Counted from the first letter of the stretch, positions 27,270 to 36,014 are shown. The stretch: DNA of 64,000 bases from JBBROS01 sp963752225 (GCA_963752225.1 CAVVXS010000008.1:62001-126000), one strand, 5' to 3'. Notes: generated by a model from the letters alone, not told the origin. Made by a program: numbers and translations.

Positions 27270-27560
27270 TTGAACACCGTTGAGCGTCCTCGTCCCGCCG
27301 AAATGGCCGCTGACATGGCCGGTCAACAGCCGCCCGGCCTTCTTGACGAGCCCGTCGAACGGCGCCGGGCGAAACGCTTGGACCAAGTCAGTCCGCAACT
27401 CATCCCGCTCTTGCGCGCCCCCGGATCGCTCGACCTGTCGCCGAGCGACGCGGACGAGGATCATTTCGGCGCGCCGATCCTCGGCATCTTGGTCGCCGTG
27501 CTGATCAGCATTCCGATGTGGTGCGGCGTCATCCTTGCAGCCCAGGCGATCGTCGGCTGA
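27270..27560 (+). CDS. Small membrane-anchored protein, unknown function
   Basis: 96 residues from a TTG start; TAGGAG lies seven bases upstream, which decides this start over the TTG at 27195. The N-terminal 65 residues are charged and proline-rich (ERPRPAEMAADM, VERRRAKRLDQ). One membrane helix follows at the C-terminus (GAPILGILVAVLISIPMWCG). I do not recognise the family. The tail-anchored layout would place most of the protein in the cytoplasm. Two inverted repeats lie upstream, so it may be regulated on its own. Confidence 0.6.
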   Translation: MNTVERPRPAEMAADMAGQQPPGLLDEPVERRRAKRLDQVSPQLIPLLRAPGSLDLSPSDADEDHFGAPILGILVAVLISIPMWCGVILAAQAIVG

Positions 27561-27712
27561 CGACGACGCCCGCCGGCTGCGGCGTCCGGTCAGCGCGGTC
27601 CGGCTCGCCGACCGGCCGCCATCGCCGGCGCCCAGGCTGAGGCTCCGTTCGGGATTGGGCCGACACCCGGGTTCACCGGAAAGGCGGCCCGCCTCGATCG
27701 TTCAGCTTCGGT

Positions 27713-28828
27713 TCAGGCCGAGGGCATGAACCGGAACAGCTCGGTCTTTCCCTGGCGAGGGGCGGCGGTGAACTGGGCCATGTCCTGGATGTGCGAGGCG
27801 GTGACGTAGATCGACCCATCCTCGCCTTGCGCCATGCTGTCGGGCCAGCGAAGTCGTGGATCCTGGACGGCCATGCGCATGCTGCCGTCCGGCATCCGGC
27901 GCTTGACGCTGTCGTCCTCCGGGCTGGTGATCCAGAACCGGTCCTGCCGATCGATCCAATACCCGTCGGCAACGCAGGTGGCGCCGACGCGCTCGACCGC
28001 CGCCGCAACTCGCGCCGGCGGCAAGGCGCCATTGCGCAGGACGCTCGTCGGGATGCGGTACAGCGTCTTGCCGGTGAGCGCCTGCCAGTAGAGCTGAGTT
28101 CCGTCGACGTTGAGGGCGATCCCGTCGGCGGCGAACATCGGTCCCCGGCCGTCGGCCCGCTGCAACGGCTTGCCGCCAACTGCCACCTTCACCGTCTTTT
28201 CCACCTGGGTGCTCGGATGGCCGTCCAGCAGGCGCCGGACCTGCCCACTCGCGACATCGAGCACCAGCAGCGCGCCTCTCACGCCGCTATCGGTCAGGTA
28301 AGCAGTGCGCCCGTCCGGGCTGACCCGGATATCGTTGAGATAGCTGCCCTGCGGGCAAACGTTGCGGTTGAAGGGATACACCCGGACCACGCGGTCCCGG
28401 CCGAGATCCACCTTCACCACCTTGGGGCCGCCGTCCAGGTTGAACTCGTTCCCCGGCGCCGCCGGGTCGACGATCCACAAGAAACCTTGCGGATCGACCG
28501 TCACGCTCTGCACGCAGATGAAGTGGTTCGTGTTGGACAGCGGCGCCGCGTCGGTCCAGCGGTTCCATTCTGCATCCGGATAGGGACGCAGCGTGCCGTC
28601 CTTGCCGATTTCGGCGACCGACACCGCGACGTCCTGCTCCCAACGCGGGAAGTTCACGAAAATCCGGCCGGACGAAGCCACGGCCACGCCGGTCACCTGC
28701 GCGTCGAAGCTGGCGACGAGGTCGAGCGAGGCGGTCCGGTCCGTCGCCGAGGATTGGGCATGGGCGGCAAACGGCGCGGTCGCGAGCAGACCGGTCAAGG
28801 CGCGGCGCGTAATGGAACAGGTCGGCAT
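27713..28828 (-). CDS. Yellow / major-royal-jelly-protein family beta-propeller, exported
   Basis: 371 residues. The N-terminus TRRALTGLLATAPFAAHAQ is a signal peptide with a twin-arginine start, so export by Tat is likely. The rest is a six-bladed propeller of the MRJP/Yellow type: DLVASFDAQVTGVAVASSGRIF, WRTDAAPLS-like blades, FLWIVDPAAP, YLNDIRVSPDGRTAYLTDSG and RFWITSPEDDSVKRR. Insect Yellow proteins are linked to pigment (dopachrome) chemistry; bacterial relatives are uncharacterised. It is a single gene, with 126 bases to the next gene upstream. Confidence 0.82.
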   Translation of the reverse strand: MPTCSITRRALTGLLATAPFAAHAQSSATDRTASLDLVASFDAQVTGVAVASSGRIFVNFPRWEQDVAVSVAEIGKDGTLRPYPDAEWNRWTDAAPLSNTNHFICVQSVTVDPQGFLWIVDPAAPGNEFNLDGGPKVVKVDLGRDRVVRVYPFNRNVCPQGSYLNDIRVSPDGRTAYLTDSGVRGALLVLDVASGQVRRLLDGHPSTQVEKTVKVAVGGKPLQRADGRGPMFAADGIALNVDGTQLYWQALTGKTLYRIPTSVLRNGALPPARVAAAVERVGATCVADGYWIDRQDRFWITSPEDDSVKRRMPDGSMRMAVQDPRLRWPDSMAQGEDGSIYVTASHIQDMAQFTAAPRQGKTELFRFMPSA

Positions 28829-28954
28829 CGGGCAACTCCAGGCGATCTGCGACAGCAGCGCCTCGCCGCATGCCGAGTTGCCCGTCGAGGCCGACCGTGC
28901 GGGACGTTCTCTCCGACACGTGACGCGGCACGTTCCGGGGTCGTCCGCTCACAC

Positions 28955-30004
28955 TCAGGGCGTGGAGCGCGGCCCCCGCGTCCGCGCGCGCCAGACCAGG
29001 AACTCGCTGTAAAGGGCGCGGCGGCGTGCCGCCGTCGCACCGTCGAGGGTTTTGCCCGAGGCGATCAGGTAGGCCTCGAACTCCTGGCGCAGCGCCGCGG
29101 TCGCCTCGTCCGGAGCCGGGCCGGTTTGCAGCGCCGGCGGGTCGGGATCGCCGACGCCCGGCTCGGGCAGCTCGGCAAGCGCCGATGTGGTGTCCAGCTC
29201 GGCCACATCGGACGGCTCGACGAACACCAGCACGGCCGCGAACGCCAGGGCTGCGAGCCCGACTGCCACGCCGCCCACGATCGCGACCCGGGTCGGCGTG
29301 CCGCGCGCCCAGACCGAGCGCATCAGGGCCCGGACGCTGTTGTCCGGCTGCGGCAATGGGCCTTGCGGCGGCGGCGCGAACGCGGAGGCCGGCAGTGCGA
29401 CGATGCCGGTCGCCTCCGGTTCCGCGGGACGATACTGCTCCAGCATCGCGGTCTGCTCGTCGAAGCCGGATTCGGGATCGTCCAGCAGCGGCCGGAACTC
29501 CGGCCGGCCGACGAACAACACCTGCAAGCGGGGATCCGCGTCCGGAAAGTAGGCGGCGGTGCGGCTGAAGAAGCGCAAAACCTCGGGGTGCAGCGTCTCT
29601 GCCCGCTCGATCACCAGCACGACGCGGGTCTCACCGCCGCGGCGCTCGGCGATGCGCCGGATCAGCCGCACCGGGTCGGCGGCGAGGCCATCGGCCGGGC
29701 CTTGGATCACCTGGATCAGCAGCCGCTCGAGCGTGAGCCGAGCCCGCAGCGGGTTGGTCGCCCGAGCGAACCGCGTATAGGGGTCGGCCACCGTGTCCAG
29801 CAGCACGTCGAGCGCAGCGGCCCGCTGCCCGTCGTTCTCGGCCAGCAGCAGGCTGAACGGATGCCCGGCTTGCAGCGAGGCCACGGCGTTCGTGCTCGCC
29901 GCCGCCCAGAGATGCGCCTGGTCGGCTTGGTCGAGATCGTCCGGACGCGGCCCGCGCATGCCGGTCAACCGGTCAGGCCGGCGCCGTGGATCGGCGGGGC
30001 TCAT
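28955..30004 (-). CDS. Degenerate ExeA-like ATPase-fold protein with one membrane helix
   Basis: 349 residues. Residues about 35-200 follow the ExeA/GspA AAA pattern, with a Walker-B-like strand RVVLVIERAETLHPEVLRFF and FPDADPRLQVLFVGRPEF. The Walker A loop is replaced by AENDGQRAA, so ATP binding is doubtful. One membrane helix (about 238-262, VAIVGGVAVGLAALAFAAVL) is followed by an acidic linker and a helical tail (LRQEFEAYLIASGK). The start overlaps the DUF971 gene by 32 bases; a later ATG at 29959 is possible. It is the last gene of the cnoX run. The function is unknown. Confidence 0.6.
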   Translation of the reverse strand: MSPADPRRRPDRLTGMRGPRPDDLDQADQAHLWAAASTNAVASLQAGHPFSLLLAENDGQRAAALDVLLDTVADPYTRFARATNPLRARLTLERLLIQVIQGPADGLAADPVRLIRRIAERRGGETRVVLVIERAETLHPEVLRFFSRTAAYFPDADPRLQVLFVGRPEFRPLLDDPESGFDEQTAMLEQYRPAEPEATGIVALPASAFAPPPQGPLPQPDNSVRALMRSVWARGTPTRVAIVGGVAVGLAALAFAAVLVFVEPSDVAELDTTSALAELPEPGVGDPDPPALQTGPAPDEATAALRQEFEAYLIASGKTLDGATAARRRALYSEFLVWRARTRGPRSTP

Positions 30005-30362
30005 CGCCCCGGCTCAACCCCTTGGCAGCCAGCGCTTCGAGGTAGGCCGTCCACCGCCGATCGTGCTCGCGGCTCAAGGTGTAGAGGTAGACCCAGGTGA
30101 AGATGCCGGTGTCGTGGCCGTCGCTGAAGCGCAGCCGGACGGCGTAGCGTCCCACCGGCTCGGCGCCCTCGATCCGCACCGACGCCTTGCCGGGCACGAT
30201 CTTGCGCTCGTCCGGCCCATGCCCCTGCACCTCGGCGCTCGGGCTCTCGACGCGCAGGTATTCGGCCGGCAACACGGCGTGCAGCCCGTCATCGAAGTCC
30301 ACCTCGAGGCAGGCCGGTTCGCGCCGAACCCTCAATTCGACGGGCTGCGGCGCCGCGGTCAC
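29973..30362 (-). CDS. DUF971 protein (gamma-butyrobetaine-hydroxylase-like N-domain)
   Basis: 129 residues from a GTG that overlaps the Trm112 stop (GTGA). The patterns PVELRVRREPACLEVDFDDG, LPAEYLRVESPSAEVQGHG and VGRYAVRLRFSDGHDTGIFTWVYLYTL are diagnostic of DUF971. This is a small domain found alone or fused to Mrp/ApbC iron-sulfur carriers and to gamma-butyrobetaine hydroxylase, so a role in iron or Fe-S handling is suspected. There are no Cys ligands apart from one in the N-terminal strand. It is coupled to Trm112 and to the ExeA-like gene. Confidence 0.88.
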   Translation of the reverse strand: MTAAPQPVELRVRREPACLEVDFDDGLHAVLPAEYLRVESPSAEVQGHGPDERKIVPGKASVRIEGAEPVGRYAVRLRFSDGHDTGIFTWVYLYTLSREHDRRWTAYLEALAAKGLSRGDEPRRSTAPA

Positions 30363-30568
30363 GGCGGGAACGGCAGGTCGAGGGGCCGGGCTTCTTCGGC
30401 CAGCATGATGGGAATGCCGTCGCGCACGGGGTAGGCGAGGCCGGCCTGGGTGCTGACCAACTCCTGCCGCACCGGGTCCCAGCGCAGCGGGCCGCGGGTG
30501 ACCGGGCACACCAGGATCTCGAGCAAGCGCCGGTCGATGGCGGGGGCCGGCGGCGGCAGACCGCTCAT
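30359..30568 (-). CDS. Trm112 / YcaR-family protein
   Basis: 69 residues. DRRLLEILVCPVTRGPLRW, then ELVSTQAGLAYPVRDGIPIML, is the Trm112/DUF343 pattern; the eukaryotic protein activates methyltransferases. Only one Cys remains, so the zinc site of eukaryotic Trm112 is absent, as in many bacterial members. The ATG at 30568 is preferred because it begins 13 bases after the LON-domain gene; the ATG at 30622 would overlap that gene by 41 bases. Its stop is used as the DUF971 start overlap. Confidence 0.88.
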   Translation of the reverse strand: MSGLPPPAPAIDRRLLEILVCPVTRGPLRWDPVRQELVSTQAGLAYPVRDGIPIMLAEEARPLDLPFPP

Positions 30569-30581
30569 GCGGGCCGGACCG

Positions 30582-31238
30582 TCAGGTGGCCCGCCGGCCG
30601 GACTGGCCGAGGTCGGCGTCATGCGCGCCCATCATCAGCAAAGCGAGCAGCGTCTGCGCCCGTTCAGCGTCGGTTTGCGCTTCCAGCAGGGCCTGCTTCT
30701 CCGGCGGCTCGAACGGGCAGACCATGGCCAGGGTGTTGACCAGGGCAGCGTCCGGCATCTCGTCAATCGCTTCCCAGTTCGCGTCGAAGCCGTGCGCCTC
30801 GAAGTAGGAGCGCAGGGCCGCCAGCAAGCGAGCCCGGTCGATCGCCGGTTGGCTGCTGCCGCCGAGGTCGAGCTCGAACCGCGCCAGGTCGCCGCGGACC
30901 CGCCGGTAGCCGCGGAACACCTCGAGTTCGACCTGCACCCCGAACCTGATCAACCCGGTCAGGGTGATCAGGTAGCGTCCGTCATCGGTTTCGCTGAACG
31001 AAGACACGCGGCCGAGGCAGCCGACCCGATACAAGGCCGGGCCGCTGGGAGTCTCGGCGCGGCTTTCGTCGGGCTGGATCATACCGATCACCCGCCCCGC
31101 CGAGAGCGCGTCGTCCACCATCTGCAGGTAACGTTTTTCGAAGATGTTCAACGGCAGCTTCCCCCCGGGCAGCAGCAGCGCGCCGCTCAAGGGGAAGACA
31201 GGGAACTCGGCCGGGAGGTTTTGCGGCGGCCTGGCCAC
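30582..31238 (-). CDS. Stand-alone LON substrate-binding (N-terminal) domain protein
   Basis: 218 residues. PAEFPVFPLSGALLLPGGKLPLNIFEKRYLQM is the LON-N (PUA-like) start, with GRYLITLTGLIRFGV and a helical C-terminus (ALVNTLAMVCPFEPPEKQALLE). It lacks the ATPase and protease parts of Lon, so it may bind unfolded protein or act as an adaptor. It starts four bases after the cnoX stop, so they are clearly one operon, and a link to protein quality control fits. Confidence 0.9.
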   Translation of the reverse strand: MARPPQNLPAEFPVFPLSGALLLPGGKLPLNIFEKRYLQMVDDALSAGRVIGMIQPDESRAETPSGPALYRVGCLGRVSSFSETDDGRYLITLTGLIRFGVQVELEVFRGYRRVRGDLARFELDLGGSSQPAIDRARLLAALRSYFEAHGFDANWEAIDEMPDAALVNTLAMVCPFEPPEKQALLEAQTDAERAQTLLALLMMGAHDADLGQSGRRAT

Positions 31239-31242
31239 GGCG

Positions 31243-32232
31243 TCAGCGGAACAGCAGGGCGGATAGCTTGCGCCGCGCCGCGAGGGTGGACGGGTCCGAC
31301 AAGCCCCAGGCTTCGAAGAACTTCAGCAGCTGCATGCGGGCCCCGTCCTCGTTCCAGGTCCGGTCACGCTTGACAATCTCCAGCAGCGCCGCCGCGGCCT
31401 CCTCCCGCTTGCCGGTCGCGTTCAACGCCGTGGCGAGGTCGTAGCGCGCCTGGTGGTCGTCCGGGTTCGCCGCCAGCCGCGCCTCGAACTGCTGCAACTG
31501 GGAGGCAGCTTGGCGGCCTTCCTTAGCCAGTGCCAGCGCACTGCGGGCACCGGCGATCTCGGCGTGGTCACGGAGCGAGTCCGGCACCTGTTCGAGCGCG
31601 TCCTCGGCCTGGTCCTCGGCCCCCATCGCCATCAGCGTGCGGATCAGGCCGGCCCAGCCGTCGGGGTTCTCCGGCTCCTCCTGGAGCATCGCGCTGTAGA
31701 GGCCGCCCGCCTCCTCGAACTGCCCTTCGTCGAAGGCGGCGCGCGCTTCGGCCAGCAAATCGGCGGCCGGCATGCTGCCGCCGGCCACCTTCAGCAGCGC
31801 CTCGACGACGCGCTTGACTTCGCTTTCCGGCAGTGCGCCCTGGAACACGTCGGCAATTTGGCCCTGCCAGAACGCGGCCACCGTCGGCACCGACTGCATC
31901 GGCAGGCCGAGCTGCGCCAACTGCTGCACCAGCGCCCGGTTCTGATCGATGTCGATCTTGACCAGCTTGATCCGGCCGCCCGCGGCCTTGACGACCTTCT
32001 CCAGCGTGGGCGTGAGCTGCTTGCAGGGGCCGCACCAGGTCGCCCAGAAGTCGACCAGCACCGGCACCTGGCGTGACGCCTCGATGACGTCCTGCATGAA
32101 CGTCGCCTGGGTGCCGTCGACGATGGTCGCGCCGGCGCCGGCGCCTGACGGGGCGGCTGGGGCCGGGGCGCCGGCCGCAGAGCCGGGTCGGGGGGCGGGC
32201 TGCCGGGGCTTCTGGCCAATCAGCATGTCCAT
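31243..32232 (-). CDS. cnoX: Thioredoxin-fold/TPR co-chaperone CnoX (YbbN)
   Basis: 329 residues. The thioredoxin domain (about 38-150) keeps the redox pair in ATWCGPC (C67, C70), unlike E. coli YbbN, which has SQHC. TPR-like helical repeats follow (about 165-329, AFDEGQFEEAGGLYSAMLQEEPENPDGWAGLI). CnoX holds oxidation-damaged proteins and passes them to GroEL or DnaK. AGGA eight bases before the ATG at 32232 decides this start. It heads a run of five co-directional genes. Confidence 0.9.
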   Translation of the reverse strand: MDMLIGQKPRQPAPRPGSAAGAPAPAAPSGAGAGATIVDGTQATFMQDVIEASRQVPVLVDFWATWCGPCKQLTPTLEKVVKAAGGRIKLVKIDIDQNRALVQQLAQLGLPMQSVPTVAAFWQGQIADVFQGALPESEVKRVVEALLKVAGGSMPAADLLAEARAAFDEGQFEEAGGLYSAMLQEEPENPDGWAGLIRTLMAMGAEDQAEDALEQVPDSLRDHAEIAGARSALALAKEGRQAASQLQQFEARLAANPDDHQARYDLATALNATGKREEAAAALLEIVKRDRTWNEDGARMQLLKFFEAWGLSDPSTLAARRKLSALLFR

Positions 32233-32350
32233 GATGCGTATCCTGTCGTGTCGTGATGCGACGCTCGGGGGCGCCCTACGATGGCGTGATCTGGCGCCAT
32301 AGATGTTCCCGACCCTCGGCTTGTGCAAGCGTGACGTGCGGGTTCGGCGA

Positions 32351-33922
32351 TCAGCCCGGAGCGCCGTCCGGGAACGCAGCCGCCATCAGGGCGGCGGCAT
32401 AGGCGGTCTGCGGCGCGCGGAAGATCGCCTCGACCGGCCCTTGCTCGACGATGCGCCCGGCCTGCATCACCGCGACCCGGTGCGACATGGCCCGCACCAC
32501 GGCAAGATCGTGGCTGATGAACAGATAGGCCAGGCCGTGCCGGGCCTGCAGGCCGCGCAGCAGCTCGACGATCTGGCCCTGCACCGAACGGTCGAGCGCG
32601 CTGGTCGGCTCGTCCAGCACCACCAGCGCGGGCTTCAGCACCATGGCGCGGGCGATGGCGATACGCTGCCGCTGGCCGCCGCTGAACTCGTGCGGGAACC
32701 GCCCGGCGGCGTCGGCGGGGAGACCGACCTCGGCGAGTGCGGCGGCGACCCTCGTGTGGTACTCGGCGCGGGGCAGGCGCCGTTCGTGGACGCGCAATCC
32801 TTCGGCGACGATGGCGCCGACGCTCATGCGCGGGTCGAGGCTGCCGAACGGGTCCTGGAACACGATCTGCATGCGCCGCCGCAGCGGGCGCACCCGCGCT
32901 TCGGGCCAGGCGGACACGTCTTGCCCGAGCACCACCACGCGCCCGAGCGCCTCCTGTAGCTTGAGCAGCGCGAACCCCACCGTGCTCTTGCCGGAGCCGC
33001 TCTCGCCGACCAAGCCAAGCGTTTCGCCTTGGCGGAGGTCGAGGCTGACGCCATCCACGGCCCGCACGATCGAGACGACCCGGCGGAGCAGCCCGCGGCG
33101 GACCGGGAAGTGCACGCGCAGATCCTCGACCGCGGCGGCCGGGACGGCGTCGTTCGGAACCGGCGCCGGCGCGCCGTGCGGCTCGGACGCCAGCAGCATC
33201 TGCGTGTAAGGGTGCTGCGGCCGCGCGAACACGGACCCGGCGGCGCCTTGCTCGACGATGCGGCCGTCCTTCATGACCGCGACCCGGTCGGCGACCCGGC
33301 GCACCACGTTGAGGTCGTGGCTGATCAGCAGCAAAGCCAGGCCGCGGCGGCGGCGCTCGGCCGCCAGCAGGTCGAGGATGCCGGCTTGGATGGTGACATC
33401 GAGCGCCGTGGTCGGCTCGTCGGCGATCAGCAGCTTGGGATCGTTGGCGAGCGCCATGGCGATCATCACCCGCTGCCGCTGGCCGCCGCTCAATTGGTGC
33501 GGGAAGGCTTCGAGCCGGCTGTCGGCGTCGGCGAAGCCGACCTGGCGCAGCAGGGCGGCGGCGGTGTCCCGGGACGCCGGCCGGCCGTGCAGCGTCAGCG
33601 CCTCGGCCACCTGCCGCCCGATGCGGTGCAGCGGGTTGAGGCTGGTCATGGGTTCCTGGAACACCATGCCGGCCACCGCGCCGCGCGCTTGGCGCAGCCG
33701 GGCCGGGGGGGCGTCCAGCATGGACGTGCCGTCCAGCTCGATGCGCCCGGCGGCGACCGCCCCCGGCGGCAGCAGCTGCAAGATCGACAGCGCGGTCAGC
33801 GACTTGCCCGAGCCGCTCTCGCCGACCAGAGCGAGTGTTTCGCCACGGTCGAGCGTGAAGCCGACATCCTCGACGACAGTCTTTTCGCCGAAGCGGACCG
33901 TGAGGCCGGAGACACTCAGCAC
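32351..33922 (-). CDS. yejF: Peptide ABC transporter ATPase with two fused NBDs (YejF)
   Basis: 523 residues made of two full ABC ATPase domains in tandem, the hallmark of YejF/GsiA. The first has Walker A GESGSGKS (34-41), signature LSGGQRQR and Walker B LLIADEP. The second has GESGSGKST, FSGGQRQR and LVVLDEPTSALD. It powers uptake of oligopeptides (microcin C in E. coli) through the YejB-YejE channel. The permease genes lie directly upstream. The upstream yejB is frameshifted, so the transporter may be inactive in this strain. Confidence 0.92.
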   Translation of the reverse strand: MLSVSGLTVRFGEKTVVEDVGFTLDRGETLALVGESGSGKSLTALSILQLLPPGAVAAGRIELDGTSMLDAPPARLRQARGAVAGMVFQEPMTSLNPLHRIGRQVAEALTLHGRPASRDTAAALLRQVGFADADSRLEAFPHQLSGGQRQRVMIAMALANDPKLLIADEPTTALDVTIQAGILDLLAAERRRRGLALLLISHDLNVVRRVADRVAVMKDGRIVEQGAAGSVFARPQHPYTQMLLASEPHGAPAPVPNDAVPAAAVEDLRVHFPVRRGLLRRVVSIVRAVDGVSLDLRQGETLGLVGESGSGKSTVGFALLKLQEALGRVVVLGQDVSAWPEARVRPLRRRMQIVFQDPFGSLDPRMSVGAIVAEGLRVHERRLPRAEYHTRVAAALAEVGLPADAAGRFPHEFSGGQRQRIAIARAMVLKPALVVLDEPTSALDRSVQGQIVELLRGLQARHGLAYLFISHDLAVVRAMSHRVAVMQAGRIVEQGPVEAIFRAPQTAYAAALMAAAFPDGAPG

Positions 33923-33941
33923 GAACGCAGCCCGGCCCGGG

Positions 33942-34949
33942 TCAAAGGCGGGGGTCGAGGGCGTCGCGCACGGCTTCGCCGATGAAGATCAACAGCGTCA
34001 GCAGCCCGCCCAGCACGACAAAGGCGGTGATGCCGAGCCAGGGCGCCTGCAGGTTGTCCTTGCCTTGCGACACCAACTCGCCGAGCGACGGCGAGCCGGG
34101 CGGCAGGCCGAAGCCGAGGAAGTCGAGGCTGGCGAGCACCGTCACCGAGCCCGATAGCGTGAACGGCAGGAAGCTCAACACCGCCACCAAGGCATTTGGA
34201 AGAATATGCCGGGCCATGATGGCGCCGTTGCTGACGCCGAGCGCGCGGGCGGCGCGCACGTAGTCGAGGTTGCGCCCGCGCAGGAACTCGGCCCGCACGA
34301 CCCCGGTCAGCGACATCCAGGAGAACAGGAGCAGGAAGCCGAGCAAAATCCAGAAGCTCGGGACCAGGATGCTGCCGAGGATGATGAGCAAGAAAAGCTG
34401 CGGCATGCCGGACCAGATCTCGATGAAGCGCTGAAACAACAGGTCCACCAAACCGCCATAGAACCCTTGCACGGCGCCGGCGGCGATGCCGACCACCGAC
34501 GACACCACCGACAGGGTGAAGCCGAACAGCACGCTGATGCGGAACCCGTAGATTACCCGGGCCAGCACGTCGCGAGACTTGTCGTCGGTGCCGAGCGGAT
34601 GCTCCCAAGACGGCGGCGAAGGCGCCGGCAGGTCCTTGACCAGGGTGTTGTGGCGGAACCGCAACGGCGGCCAATGGATCCAGCCGTCGGCTTGGATGTG
34701 CTGCTGCAGGCTGGGGTCGGTGAAGTCGGCCTCGGTCGGCAGCAGGTCGTCGCCGAACGCATCTTCGGAATAGTCGCGCAGGACGGGCGCGAAGGACTGG
34801 CCGTGGAAGCGGACCAGCAGCGGCCGGTCGTTGGCGACGAACTCGGCGAACAAGCAGATCACGAACAGGATGGTGAACACGATCAGCGACCACCAGCCGC
34901 GCCGGTGCGAGCGGAACACGGCGAGCCGGCGCCGGGTGATCGGCGTCAC
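33942..34949 (-). CDS. yejE: Peptide ABC transporter permease YejE
   Basis: 335 residues from a GTG that overlaps the yejB stop (GTGA). The N-terminus SHRRGWWSLIVFTILFVICLFAEFVAND, a long periplasmic segment with HPLGTDDKSRDVLARVIYGFR, and the EAA loop ARALGVSNGAIMARHILPN are typical of YejE. It forms the channel with YejB in the inner membrane. yejF follows after 19 bases. The reading frame upstream is open through yejB because of the frameshift there. Confidence 0.92.
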   Translation of the reverse strand: MTPITRRRLAVFRSHRRGWWSLIVFTILFVICLFAEFVANDRPLLVRFHGQSFAPVLRDYSEDAFGDDLLPTEADFTDPSLQQHIQADGWIHWPPLRFRHNTLVKDLPAPSPPSWEHPLGTDDKSRDVLARVIYGFRISVLFGFTLSVVSSVVGIAAGAVQGFYGGLVDLLFQRFIEIWSGMPQLFLLIILGSILVPSFWILLGFLLLFSWMSLTGVVRAEFLRGRNLDYVRAARALGVSNGAIMARHILPNALVAVLSFLPFTLSGSVTVLASLDFLGFGLPPGSPSLGELVSQGKDNLQAPWLGITAFVVLGGLLTLLIFIGEAVRDALDPRL

Positions 34950-36014
34950 TTGCGCGCCTCGAAGTCGATCCGTGGGTCGACGACGGTGTAAAGCAGGTCG
35001 CCGACGATCTGCATCACCAGACCCAGCAGGGTAAAGATATAGAGCGTGCCGAACATCACCGGGTAGTCGCGGCGCAGCGCGCTCTCGAAGCCGAGCAGGC
35101 CGAGGCCGTCGAGCGAGAACACGATCTCGACCAGCAGGGCGGAGCTGAACAGGATGCCGATGAACGCCGCCGGGAACCCGGCGACGATCAGCAGCATGGC
35201 GTTGCGGAACACGTGGCCATACAGGACCCGCTGCTCGCCGGCGCCCTTGGCCCGGGCAGTCAGCACGTATTGCTTGCGGATCTCCTCGAGAAAGCAGTTC
35301 TTGGTCAGGATCGTCAGCCCGGCGAAGCCACCCGCCACCAGCGCCACTGTCGGCAGTACCGATGTGCCAGGCGTAGTCGGTGATCCGCGCGGGCCAGGAC
35401 CAGGCCTCGGCCCCGGAACTCGTCAGGCCGCGCAGCGGGAAAATCTGCAGGTAACTGCCGCCCGCGAACAGCACCACCAGCATGATCGCGAACAGGAAGG
35501 CGGGGATCGCGTAAGCGACCAGCACGACGGCGGAGGTCGCGACGTCGAATGCGGTGCCGTTGCGCACAGCCTTGCGGATGCCGAGCGGGATGGAGACGAG
35601 GTAGACCAGCAAGGTGGACCAGAGGCCGAGCGACAGGCTGACCGGCAGCTTCTGGCCGATCAGCCCGATCACGCTGCTGTCGCGGAAGAACGAGCGGCCG
35701 AAGTCGAACGACAGGTAGTCGCGCACCATCCGCACGAACCGCTCCGGCGCCGGCTTGTCGAAGCCGAAGGAGCGCTTCAGCGCCTCGATCTGGTTGGCGT
35801 CGAGCCCGCGGCCGCCGCGATAGCCGCCGCTGTCGCTGGTGGCGCCGGTGATCCGGGCCGTCGAGTCGACCCCGGCGCCGCCGGCGCGCGCCTCGGCCAT
35901 GGCCTGCTCGACCGGGCCGCCTGGGGCGAACTGCACCACCGCGAAGTTGATGGCGATGATGCCGAGCAGGGTGGGGACCAGCAGCAGGAGACGGCGGAGG
36001 ATGTAGCTGGCCAA
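34946..36014 (-). pseudogene. yejB: Peptide ABC transporter permease yejB, single-base frameshift
   Basis: From a TTG at 36014, with GGGAG five bases upstream, the N-terminal 220 residues read as YejB: YILRRLLLLVPTLLGIIAIN, FAPGGP, FGFDKPAPERF and FDFGRSFFRD. After ITDYAWHI the frame breaks. The rest (LPTVALVAGGFAGLTILTKN to the stop at 34946) lies in another frame. Removing one C of the CC at 35359-35360 restores WHIVLPTVALVAGG. The original frame stays open into yejE. No yejA binding-protein gene is next to it. The shift could be real or a sequencing error. Confidence 0.88.

Noticed and set aside
27195..27270. Longer start (TTG at 27195) for the small membrane protein
   Set aside because: It would place the second inverted repeat across the start codon and has no ribosome binding site; TAGGAG fits the TTG at 27270.
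35340..35375. Programmed ribosomal frameshifting in yejB
   Set aside because: No slippery heptamer or downstream stem is seen at the site, and the family does not use it. A mutation or sequencing error is simpler.
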